Positions 8,199 to 15,324 of a stretch of DNA of 47,654 bases are shown piece by piece (position 1 is the first letter of the stretch; each line of letters begins with the position of its first letter). Location of the stretch: positions 1-47,654 of the forward strand of contig JAGORG010000003.1 in NCBI GenBank assembly GCA_018062965.1. Direction: 5' to 3'. The position numbers and the translations under genes are program-made. The notes beneath the pieces are model-generated. The model worked only from the letters and a program-made list of their open reading frames with translations. It was not told where the DNA came from and did not search any database. Origin of the DNA: Minisyncoccota bacterium. GTDB lineage: Bacteria > Patescibacteriota > Minisyncoccia > Phycocordibacterales > UBA5272.

Positions 8199-8227
8199 GT
8201 TCGAACTTCGTCCCAGAGCCTCAGCAA
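8199..8227 (+). repeat. Segment-end repeat B
   Basis: GTTCGAACTTCGTCCCAGAGC then CTCAGCAA, related to repeat A. Its end CCTCAGCAA (8219-8227) is repeated exactly at 8442-8450, so the two copies bracket the hairpin element. Confidence 0.55.
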
Positions 8228-8450
8228 CACACTAAAACACACATGTCAAGTACATGTGTGTTTTAGTGTGGAAAATAGCGGTAGCTATTTTCGTTGCTAG
8301 GAGTACAGCACATGAACTGCTTCATGTGTGTAAGGACGAGAAAGCCGCAGTGATGTTTTTCTAGCAAGAAAAACCACGAGGAGTGGCCGGCGAACTTTTC
8401 GAGTGACGACGAGAAAAGATTTGTCGGAGAGATTCCTTGTACCTCAGCAA
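8228..8450. other. 223-bp multi-hairpin element bounded by 9-bp direct repeats
   Basis: Six consecutive strong inverted repeats fill most of this stretch: a 19-bp perfect stem with 5-nt loop (8228-8270); a 9-bp perfect stem with loop GGTA (8271-8292); an 8-bp stem (8309-8328); a 7-bp stem (8355-8374) whose loop TAGCAA can pair with TTGCTA at 8294-8299 as a pseudoknot; CCAC/GTGG with loop GAGGA (8374-8386, sharing one C with the previous stem); and a 14-bp stem with one bulge and two G-U pairs (8387-8427). CCTCAGCAA precedes the element (8219-8227) and closes it (8442-8450). The short open frames across it look unreal. It may be a structured RNA, a folded single-stranded DNA recombination substrate, or both. 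No known family recognised. Confidence 0.6.
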
Positions 8451-8452
8451 AC
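8434..8452 (+). repeat. Duplicate of the tRNA-Gln 3' end (putative attR)
   Basis: TCCTTGTACCTCAGCAAAC, one mismatch to the tRNA-Gln end at 5903-5921. The two copies are direct repeats 2.5 kb apart, as expected after tRNA-targeted integration. Confidence 0.7.
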
Positions 8453-8487
8453 AAGAGCTAGCTCAAAGATAGTTAGTTCTAAGACAA

Positions 8488-8518
8488 AAAACACTTTCCA
8501 CAATGAAGGTGTTTTTTG
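8488..8518. terminator. Bidirectional hairpin terminator before the RM operon
   Basis: A-run, CACTTTC/GAAGGTG stem and T-run. It insulates the restriction-modification operon from the hairpin element and abuts the operator. Confidence 0.7.
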
Positions 8519-8550
8519 TTGTACTATATTACAACAATTAATGTTATAAT
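8518..8550 (+). promoter_or_regulatory. Operator and -10 box of the RM operon
   Basis: Inverted repeat GTTGTA-ctatat-TACAAC (8518-8535) lies where the -35 would be, followed by TATAAT (8545-8550) and, 6 nt later, ATG 8557. The layout suits autoregulation by the XRE-type controller encoded next. Confidence 0.55.
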
Positions 8551-8556
8551 TAAATC

Positions 8557-8763
8557 ATGAAAGAGATATCAGAAAAACTTGCAACTAACCTGAAAAAAAT
8601 TAGAACTGAAAAAGATCTAACTCAATCAGAATTGGCAATAAAATTAAATGTAGATAAATCATTTATAAGTAATATTGAAAATGGAAAATCTAATCCGACA
8701 ATAGCAACGGTTGCAAATATCGCTAAAGCTTTAGGTATCTCTAGTGAAGAATTGATTAAATAA
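8557..8763 (+). CDS. XRE-family controller protein of the RM system
   Basis: 68 aa, a single Cro/C1-type helix-turn-helix domain (about 10-62: LTQSELAIKLNVDKSFISNIENGKSNPTIATVANIAKAL). The length and position, first in a restriction-modification operon, match C (controller) proteins, which time methylase and nuclease expression by binding their own promoter. A palindrome overlaps its -35 region. Translation is probably leaderless (TATAAT, 6 nt, ATG). The stop is separated by one base from the ATG of the next gene. Confidence 0.88.
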   Translation: MKEISEKLATNLKKIRTEKDLTQSELAIKLNVDKSFISNIENGKSNPTIATVANIAKALGISSEELIK

Positions 8764-8764
8764 T

Positions 8765-9616
8765 ATGTCGAAAACTATAAAGATTTTCTTAATAGATGGC
8801 GAACCAAACGGATTAAAGACTGTAGAACTTAGCAATTGGGTTGGACAGGCTGTTGTAATACCGAGAAATAAGTTAAGGGATATTAAAGATCGTGCAGACT
8901 GCAACAAACCGTCAGTATACTTCTTAGTGGGAAAAGATAATGAAGGTGAGTTACTTCAAACTGCTTATATTGGCGAAGCCGAGAATCTATGGAACCGACT
9001 AACTACACATGACGGCTCTAAAGATTTCTGGCAAATAGCTGTCGCATTTGTAAGTAAAGATAATAACCTAACAAAAGCTCATGTAAGATATTTGGAGAGT
9101 AGATCTATTGATATTGCAACTAGTGTAAAAAGATACCAATTAAACAACGGTGCAAAATCTTCTATTCCTTCTCTGTCAGAATCTGATATTGCTGACATGG
9201 AAGAATTTCTTTTAAACTTAAGATTATTACTAACGGCAGTAGGTTATCCAATTTTACAAGAACCGATCTCTAAAGAAACTAAGGATTTAGATAACCCCCT
9301 ACTATATTGTAAGGGTAAAAATGCTATAGGCACTGGAAGAATGACAAATGACGGTTTTGTTGTATATGAAGATTCAACGGCAACTTCTGAAATAAGTAAT
9401 GCTGTTTATGAGAGAAATACTAAGACAATAGAAAAATTGATACAGAATGGGTATATTCAAAAACAACAAGACGGTCTTTATAAATTTGTAAAAGAGTATG
9501 TATTTAATAGTCCGAGCGCAGCTTCCGATATTATACTTGGTAATTCTACAAGTGGTTGGAAAAAGTGGAAGACAGATTCTGGTAAAACCCTAGAAGAACT
9601 ATATGAGTCAAATTAA
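8765..9616 (+). CDS. GIY-YIG nuclease family protein with C-terminal DUF4357-like region
   Basis: 283 aa. A GIY-YIG-type fold is seen at about residues 50-120: VYFLVGK, AYIGEAENLWNRL (YIG and the catalytic Arg), DFWQIAVAFVSKDNNLTKAHVRYLESR (the acidic residue in YLE). The C-terminus (about 240-283) with VFNSPSAASDIILGNSTSGWKKW matches DUF4357. Proteins of this architecture are common beside restriction-modification genes, but their role is not settled; a second nuclease or an accessory restriction function is possible. It is translationally coupled: one base after the controller, and overlapping the first methyltransferase by 14 nt. AT-rich like the rest of the operon. Confidence 0.85.
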   Translation: MSKTIKIFLIDGEPNGLKTVELSNWVGQAVVIPRNKLRDIKDRADCNKPSVYFLVGKDNEGELLQTAYIGEAENLWNRLTTHDGSKDFWQIAVAFVSKDNNLTKAHVRYLESRSIDIATSVKRYQLNNGAKSSIPSLSESDIADMEEFLLNLRLLLTAVGYPILQEPISKETKDLDNPLLYCKGKNAIGTGRMTNDGFVVYEDSTATSEISNAVYERNTKTIEKLIQNGYIQKQQDGLYKFVKEYVFNSPSAASDIILGNSTSGWKKWKTDSGKTLEELYESN

Positions 9617-10652
9617 AAATAAAACCATTGCAATAAATAATGACTTACTTAACCTACAAAGCCGTAGGTATATTGGTAATAAATATAAGCTATCAGAATG
9701 GATATTTTCAATTATAGACAAAGAATGTAAAGGAGAAACTTTTGCAGACATTTTTGCAGGGACAGGGGTTGTATCTGCTCAAGCAAATGGCAGGTATAAA
9801 AAAGTTATTTTGAATGATTTTCTATATTCTAATTATAATATTTACCAAGCCTTTTTTAGTAAATCAAAATTCAGTATTGATCTAATTAATCAATACTTAA
9901 AAAAGTACAACAGTTTAGATCCAGCAAAAATAAAAGATAACTATTTTTCAATAAGTTTTGGAAATAAATATTTTACAGCTGATTCAGCTAAGTTAATTGG
10001 ATATATACGCGAGGACTTGGAAAAAAATAAATCCAAAATGTCAGAAAAAGAATATTATATTCTAACCACATCACTACTTTATTCTGCTGACAGTATAGCA
10101 AATACAGTTGGTCATTATGACGCCTACTTTAAAAACAAAAACTACGTAACAAAATCATTTTCAATGAAAATGATCCAACCAGTAAAAACAAATAGTGCAG
10201 ATATTTACAGAGAAGATGCAAACACTTTAGTTAAACGAATAAAAGCAGATATTGTATATATTGATCCTCCATATAATTCAAGACAATATAGTAGATTTTA
10301 TCATGTCTTAGAAAATTTAATTAAATGGCAAAAACCAAAACTATTTGGGACAGCACTAAAACCTGAACCTGAAAATATGAGCGACTATTGTAGAGTTAGT
10401 GCTAAAGATCGATTTGCAGAATTAATTAAAGATATTAAAGCAAAGTATATTGTTGTTTCTTATAACAATACGTACGAATCAAAAAGTAATTCTTCTGAAA
10501 ATAAAATAACCCACGCCGAACTTCTTACAATCTTAAATAGCAGAGGAAAAACAAAGATATTTGAAAAAGAATATAGGCACTTTAATTCTGGAAAAACAAA
10601 CTTTAATAATCATAAGGAATTTTTATTTGTTACATATGTCAAAGATAACTAA
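9603..10652 (+). CDS. D12-class DNA adenine-N6 methyltransferase (M1)
   Basis: 349 aa. SAM-binding motif I is ADIFAGTGVV (about 48-57) and catalytic motif IV is DPPY at 221-224 within DIVYIDPPYNSRQYSRFYH. The segment YIGNKYKLSEWI (23-34) is typical of the class. It would methylate adenine in one strand of the recognition site. Two different adenine methyltransferases in a row indicate an asymmetric target, with each enzyme protecting one strand, as in type IIS systems. It overlaps the upstream GIY-YIG gene and the downstream methyltransferase gene. Confidence 0.88.
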   Translation: MSQIKNKTIAINNDLLNLQSRRYIGNKYKLSEWIFSIIDKECKGETFADIFAGTGVVSAQANGRYKKVILNDFLYSNYNIYQAFFSKSKFSIDLINQYLKKYNSLDPAKIKDNYFSISFGNKYFTADSAKLIGYIREDLEKNKSKMSEKEYYILTTSLLYSADSIANTVGHYDAYFKNKNYVTKSFSMKMIQPVKTNSADIYREDANTLVKRIKADIVYIDPPYNSRQYSRFYHVLENLIKWQKPKLFGTALKPEPENMSDYCRVSAKDRFAELIKDIKAKYIVVSYNNTYESKSNSSENKITHAELLTILNSRGKTKIFEKEYRHFNSGKTNFNNHKEFLFVTYVKDN

Positions 10653-11550
10653 AAAAATAATTAGATCCCCACTGTTTTATGTGGGAGACAAATATAAATT
10701 AATGAAGCAGTTAATAGAACTGTTTCCTTTAAATGTTAATAATTTCTATGAGCCATTCACCGGTGGAGGTACTGTTTTTCTAAATGTGGAAGCGAAAAAA
10801 TACTACCTAAACGATATAGATAAGCATTTAGTAAATATTCACAAGTACTTAATAAGTAATTCTTCTAATAAAGATGTTTTCTTTAAAGAAGTAGGTAAAA
10901 TTATTAAAAAATACAAGCTTTCTAAATCTTATGACACAGATATAGTTCCAATATCTTTAAAAAAAGAGTTCAAGAAAACATACTATGCTAAATTTAATAA
11001 AGAAGGATACGACAAACTTAAATTAAGTGTAAATAATTATAAGAAAAATGATCCTTTGATATTGTATATCTTATTAATATACGGTTTTAATAGAATGCTT
11101 AGATTCAACGGTGGTGGCAAATTTAATTTACCTGTAGGTAATGTTGATTTTAATAAAAATGTTGTATTAGCATTGAATCAATACTTTGATTATTTTAAAA
11201 ATAAAAAAGTTAAATTTACCTCAAGTGATTTTAGAAAGTATTTTGAAAAAAGAACATTTGTAAAAGATGACTTCGTCTACTTAGACCCACCCTATTTAAT
11301 AACATTTAGTGAATATAATAAGAAATGGGGAGAAAAAGAAGAAACTGATTTACTAAATATTATTGATAAGCTAAATAAAAAAGGGGTTAAATTCGCATTA
11401 TCAAATGTTACAGAATACAAAGGGAAGAAAAACACAATTTTAATTAACTGGATGAAGAAGTATAATATACATAAAATAAAAAGTAACTACATTAGCTACC
11501 ACAATAATAACCAAAAAGATATTAAGGAGGTACTAATCACAAATTATTAG
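10636..11550 (+). CDS. Dam-like DNA adenine-N6 methyltransferase (M2)
   Basis: 304 aa from ATG 10636 (17-nt overlap with M1). An earlier in-frame ATG at 10561 would add 25 residues unlike the family. Motif I is PFTGGGTV (40-47), motif IV DPPY at 217-220, and GFNRMLRFNGGGKFNLPVG (150-168) resembles Dam/DpnII-type enzymes that act on GATC. This supports a GATC-containing site for the system. D12 class. Confidence 0.88.
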   Translation: MSKITKKIIRSPLFYVGDKYKLMKQLIELFPLNVNNFYEPFTGGGTVFLNVEAKKYYLNDIDKHLVNIHKYLISNSSNKDVFFKEVGKIIKKYKLSKSYDTDIVPISLKKEFKKTYYAKFNKEGYDKLKLSVNNYKKNDPLILYILLIYGFNRMLRFNGGGKFNLPVGNVDFNKNVVLALNQYFDYFKNKKVKFTSSDFRKYFEKRTFVKDDFVYLDPPYLITFSEYNKKWGEKEETDLLNIIDKLNKKGVKFALSNVTEYKGKKNTILINWMKKYNIHKIKSNYISYHNNNQKDIKEVLITNY

Positions 11551-11559
11551 AAAATATAT

Positions 11560-13154
11560 ATGTCAAGAAAAGCAACATACAAACCATTATTATTTACTAC
11601 CACAGTAAGAAATCCGAGCAGGATGAAGGTTTTGTTAAATATTTTTAGTAAATACGACAAACAAAACCTGACTAGTTCTCTCTGCGAAGAAATCATGGGA
11701 GAAATAATTAGATATGGATTATACAGACCGACTAGGGGTGTCACTCCTGAAATAGAAAGGAAATGGGGATCAAAAAGAATCTCTGAAAATTCCCCAATTG
11801 GTGTGGAATTACTTAATGATCAAGAAGTATCTAGTCAATTGGAATTAAACCCTCAGGATCATAAAGAGGCTGGTTTTGAGCATGGTTGGCCATCTCGCTT
11901 TGTAACTGTATTTGATTTTGCAAAAGAACTAGGCTTTGTTTATTACTGGATGAATGAGCCTATTAAGTTTTCTGAAATAGGAATAAAACTAGCAAACTCA
12001 ATTGAAATTAAATTGGAGGATAATTTTATCTCTGTATCAGAGTCTCACCCAGAATTTGAACAACAAGCATTTTTAAATTCATTAGCTAAGTATCAAAGAA
12101 ATAACCCGTTTGTAAAAGTGCTAAACGATAACGTACCTCTAATTCTTTTACTTGAAGTTATAAAAAAATTAACAGCGATCCCGAACTTAATGGTGCGGGA
12201 ATATCAAAATTAGAGTTACCGCTAGTTATTTTTTGGAAAGATAATGACTCTGAAAAACTTTATCAACTCATTAAAAAAATAAGAAAAGAATTTGGATATC
12301 AACCAACATGGGAAACTATAGTTGATATTTGTGTAAATAAAATTATGGGCGGAGATTTTAAAAAGTTTAAGCCCGAGTCTATTATGGTTGAGTACCCTGA
12401 CGAATTCATAAGAAAAATGAGATTAACCGGATTAATTTCATTAAGGGGTGCTGGTAGATTTATAGATATAAACCATAATGAAAATGAAAAAGTTGAGTAT
12501 GTATTAAACAAATATTCTGTTTACAAAAAATTTGATACTGAAAAGGAGTATTTCGATTATGCATCAACAATAGATGAGAACTTAGTATCTATAGAAGCTA
12601 AAGTTATACCTGCTTCTGATAAGGAAAAATTCTTGGAAAAATGGACTGAAACATTTAGTTGGGATCAAATAAAAATTGAGCTTACAAATCTCGCAACAAA
12701 GAATTTAACCAAAGATGAAATTCTTAAATATTTAGCTAATCCTGTTAGATTAGAGTTTTTAACTGCATTGGCTTTGAAATCGAAATTTCCTCAGGTTAAA
12801 GTCATACCTAATTACCCAATTGACGATGAAGGTATACCAACTTCAACTGCTGGTGGAACGGGTAATATTGGTGATATAGAATGTTTTGAGGGATCTAGAG
12901 GTATTTTAGTGGAGGTTACTATGTCAGAAGGGAGAACTCAAACAATGATGGAGGTATGGCCAATAAGTAGACATCTTAAAGAATTTACAAAGAAAGCCCC
13001 AGAATCAATGTGTTATTTTATTGCACCAAGTTTATTTAGCGACACAGTAAGTCAGATTGGTTATGTTAAACAAAGTGAAAATTTAAATATACAACCAAAA
13101 ACTATAACTGATTTTGTTACCCATTTGGAAAATACGCAAGTTCTATACATTTAA
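11560..13154 (+). pseudogene. AlwI-family type IIS restriction endonuclease, frameshifted
   Basis: Two frames together encode about 531 aa. The first is open from ATG 11560 to TAG 12213; the second carries on to TAA 13154. Continuity breaks at a run of seven A (12162-12168): adding one A restores EVIKKINSDPELNGAGISKLEL and an unbroken protein. The C-terminal half has the RE_AlwI-type core, LEFLTALALKSKFP, DDEGIPTSTAGG, GDIECFEGSRGILVEVTM and EVWPISRHLKEF, with the PD-(D/E)XK-like Asp and Glu in GDIE...VEVT. As read, the nuclease is split from its catalytic half. A homopolymer sequencing error, true decay or slippage at A7 are all possible. Last gene of the operon, 9 nt after M2. Confidence 0.8.
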
Positions 13155-13538
13155 TTTAAAGATATAATTTTACTCTCGACAACAAACAAGCAGTCTTCGT
13201 CTATTTTCGACTACTTAGCAGCCCAGCATTTCTTTTTTAGTGGTAACTTCAATAATGAAAATATTTCAGTTTATGACCATGAAAATAGTTGTCACGTGAG
13301 CGGGAGTGGCTCCTCACTGTACCATCACGGAAATTCAAACCATATCACCCTGCATGTCAACAACTTATCTTTCACAGGATATGACTATGATGAGGGGCGT
13401 CACTTTAGTGGTCACGTCAATGGTACCTCAATAACTATCTATGACTATGGATTGTCCTCACATTTTAACTATTTCGTTCTAGTTAGAATTGTTCCAACTT
13501 GGTCACACCTAAAGGTACTGCTTGTTTTAACGAATTGA
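13155..13538 (+). pseudogene. 5'-truncated gene for a YDY-repeat protein
   Basis: Directly after the endonuclease stop, and in the same frame, the sequence stays open with three degenerate repeats of about 24 residues: FFSGNFNNENISVYDHENS, HGNSNHITLHVNNLSFTGYDYDEG and HFSGHVNGTSITIYDYGLSSHF. There is no ATG; a GTG at 13296 would start inside the repeats. The last 25 residues run through spacer repeat C and are probably not original. This looks like the remains of a small secreted-type repeat protein that lost its start, and perhaps its end, when neighbouring segments were inserted. Function unknown. Confidence 0.5.
13491..13521 (+). repeat. Spacer repeat C (type II)
   Basis: GTTCCAACTTGGTCACACC then TAAAGGTACTGC. 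Same family as 14068-14096 and 15499-15527, with a 2-nt insertion and a mismatch. Confidence 0.65.
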
Positions 13539-13578
13539 TAACGATTCAAGAAACTATGAAGCCCACAGCCCCAGCTGA

Positions 13579-13584
13579 TATACT
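13579..13584 (+). promoter_or_regulatory. -10 box of the GNAT gene
   Basis: TATACT in CAGCTGATATACTT, 6 nt before ATG 13591. The same CAGCTGATATACTT string precedes the gene at 14139. Confidence 0.5.
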
Positions 13585-13590
13585 TAGGTG

Positions 13591-14055
13591 ATGAATATTA
13601 GAAAAGCTAATCTAAATGACGTGAGAAATATTGTTGAGTTGAACAGACTACTAAATAAACAACACGTTGCTTTGGACCCAATCTGGGCTGGAGGAGACGT
13701 TGTAAATACTTCATTCGAGAAACGGCTCAAAGAAGATCTTAACAATGCTGATTCTCTTCATTTAGTTGCTGAAGATAACGAGAAGCTCGTAGCTTGGTTT
13801 GAAGGAAGTATTGAAGAAACATTACCTTATTTTACTGAGCGCAAGATAGGGCATATCAGAAGTGTTTATGTTTTACCGGAATTCAGAAAACAAGGAATCA
13901 CAAAAGCTGGTGTAAATATGTTATTTAACTGGTTTAAAGAACATGGGATTAAATTAGCTGAACTATCAGTTGCTTCTGAAAATAAGGAAGCAGTAGAAGT
14001 TTGGGAAAAGCTAGGTTTTATGGAGTATAAGAAGCGAATGAAGAGGGAGATATAG
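13591..14055 (+). CDS. GNAT-family N-acetyltransferase
   Basis: 154 aa. Acetyl-CoA-binding motif A is IRSVYVLPEFRKQGITKAGV (about 89-108), with the Q/RxxGx(G/A)-like RKQGIT, followed by the C-terminal VASENKEAVEVWEKLGF. Substrate unknown. ATG 13591 is chosen over GTG 13588 because it lies 6 nt after the -10 box, as in neighbouring genes. The gene is followed after 12 nt by spacer repeat D. Confidence 0.85.
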   Translation: MNIRKANLNDVRNIVELNRLLNKQHVALDPIWAGGDVVNTSFEKRLKEDLNNADSLHLVAEDNEKLVAWFEGSIEETLPYFTERKIGHIRSVYVLPEFRKQGITKAGVNMLFNWFKEHGIKLAELSVASENKEAVEVWEKLGFMEYKKRMKREI

Positions 14056-14067
14056 ATTCCAAAAACT

Positions 14068-14096
14068 GTTCCAACTTCATCACCTAAAGGTACTGC
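14068..14096 (+). repeat. Spacer repeat D (type II)
   Basis: A 29-nt sequence starting GTTCCAACTTCATCACC and ending GGTACTGC, identical to 15499-15527. It starts 12 nt after the GNAT stop. Confidence 0.75.
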
Positions 14097-14126
14097 TAAT
14101 TTCAGCCAGTTGACTACAACAGCTGA

Positions 14127-14132
14127 TATACT
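14127..14132 (+). promoter_or_regulatory. -10 box of the HExxH gene
   Basis: TATACT in CAGCTGATATACTT, 6 nt before ATG 14139. Confidence 0.5.
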
Positions 14133-14138
14133 TGAATA

Positions 14139-14783
14139 ATGAAACTCACCTTTGCATACAACAGAAACCGGGATGTTTGGTGTATTTTGAACTATGGAAA
14201 GACATCCATGAATTCTCAAACTCTGACGAAGGTGTATACACAACTTACTAATCAGTATGGAGAATCTGTTTCAGAGGGTGATGCTAATGCATTCATTGAA
14301 TCATACATGTCTACGGAAGGTATAGAACCTGATGAACTAATTCCCAGACTTCAAGAAAGTTGGGATGAAATAGCAGAAGAATATTACAAGCGTGCAGAAA
14401 AAGTTTTTGGGGTAATGCTGCCAAATGATGTAACAGCCTATCTTACAATAAATGACCGTTGTCCTTATAGTATTGAACAGGGTATGTTTTATGTTTCCAG
14501 TTCATACCTTTATACAACCAACAAAACAGCTATGCATGAACTCTGGCATTTCTACACATGGTTCAAGTACGGCATCGAATGGGAGAGAAAACTTGGAGCA
14601 GAAAAATACAATGAAATCAAAGAAGCTTTAACGGTGCTTTTAAATGTGGAGTGCAAAGATTTACTTCCTGAAGGGGTTCTTGATAAGGGGTATCCTCAGC
14701 ACCAAGAGCTACGCCAAAAGATTCTTGATATTTGGTCTAAAGAGCAAAATATGGATAATTTGTGGCAAGCTCTCGTTGCATAA
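14139..14783 (+). CDS. Putative zinc metallopeptidase-like protein (HExxH)
   Basis: 214 aa, no signal peptide. HELWH at residues 133-137 fits the zincin HExxH motif, within TAMHELWHFYTWFKYG. A glutamate-rich helix follows (EIKEALTVLLNVE, about 165-177) and might supply a third ligand. No named family recognised, so protease activity is only suggested. It stands between two GNAT genes, each separated by a related spacer. An alternative internal ATG at 14208 would still keep the motif. The -10 box 6 nt upstream supports 14139. Confidence 0.7.
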   Translation: MKLTFAYNRNRDVWCILNYGKTSMNSQTLTKVYTQLTNQYGESVSEGDANAFIESYMSTEGIEPDELIPRLQESWDEIAEEYYKRAEKVFGVMLPNDVTAYLTINDRCPYSIEQGMFYVSSSYLYTTNKTAMHELWHFYTWFKYGIEWERKLGAEKYNEIKEALTVLLNVECKDLLPEGVLDKGYPQHQELRQKILDIWSKEQNMDNLWQALVA

Positions 14784-14785
14784 TA

Positions 14786-14811
14786 ATTTCAACTTTGCCC
14801 CAGGCTTCAGC
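14786..14811 (+). repeat. Segment-end repeat E (type I)
   Basis: AATTTCAACTTTGCCCCAGGC then TTCAGC, three bases after the HExxH stop. Related to repeats A and B. Confidence 0.45.
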
Positions 14812-14814
14812 TGG

Positions 14815-14820
14815 TATAAT
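14815..14820 (+). promoter_or_regulatory. -10 box of the AAC(3)-I-like gene
   Basis: TATAAT in CAGCTGGTATAATC, 6 nt before ATG 14827. Confidence 0.5.
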
Positions 14821-14826
14821 CATGAG

Positions 14827-15276
14827 ATGAGCTATACATACAAACAACTCCAATCTTCTGACACAGATCTTCTTAAACAATTACTAGTTGTTTTCGGTAA
14901 AGCTTTTGAAGATATCTCTACATATCAAAAGGCGATTCCAGGCAACGAATACTTACAAGCTCTTCTTGCAAAACCTCACTTCATAGCACTTGTTGTTATG
15001 AATAACACTGAAATTGTTGGAGGTCTAGTGGCATACGAACTAGAAAAGTTTGAGCAGGAGAGAAAAGAAATATACATCTATGACTTAGCTGTTTCAGAAG
15101 AACACAGAAGAAAGGGTCTAGCAATTGGACTGATCCAAACGCTCAAGGACATCGCAACGGAACGCAAATCATATTCTATTTTTGTTCAAGCTGATAGAGA
15201 AGATGCCCCCGCGATAGCTTTATATGAATCACTTGGCACAAAAGAAGCTGTATTTCATTTTGATATAACCATGTAA
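14827..15276 (+). CDS. AAC(3)-I-family aminoglycoside N-acetyltransferase-like protein
   Basis: 149 aa GNAT enzyme. Long stretches resemble AAC(3)-I enzymes: FGKAFEDISTY, KPHFIALVVM, GGLVAYELEKFEQERKEIYI, YDLAVSEEHRRKGLA (acetyl-CoA site, about 91-105), FVQADREDAPAIALYESLG and FHFDI. Family members acetylate the 3-amino group of gentamicin-type aminoglycosides. Close likeness to the whole family pattern makes the call good, but activity and substrate range are untested. It is a single-gene segment with its own -10 box (leaderless) and spacer remnants on both sides. Known AAC(3)-I genes are often carried on integron cassettes, so a mobile history is plausible. Confidence 0.85.
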   Translation: MSYTYKQLQSSDTDLLKQLLVVFGKAFEDISTYQKAIPGNEYLQALLAKPHFIALVVMNNTEIVGGLVAYELEKFEQERKEIYIYDLAVSEEHRRKGLAIGLIQTLKDIATERKSYSIFVQADREDAPAIALYESLGTKEAVFHFDITM

Positions 15277-15294
15277 ATCACATAGTGCGCCTAC

Positions 15295-15315
15295 TTAAAC
15301 TTGTCCCAACTCGAG
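15295..15315 (+). repeat. Partial spacer repeat F
   Basis: TTAAACTTGTCCCAACTCGAG, like the start of repeat G (TTAAACTTGTTCCAACTTC) but cut off. It starts 18 nt after the acetyltransferase stop. Confidence 0.45.
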
Positions 15316-15324
15316 TTTTTACAA

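Noticed and set aside
8228-8450. Retron msr-msd or IS200/IS605 end
   Set aside because: The long hairpins invite this, but no reverse transcriptase or TnpA/TnpB-type gene lies in the window, and the boundaries are tRNA-like repeats.
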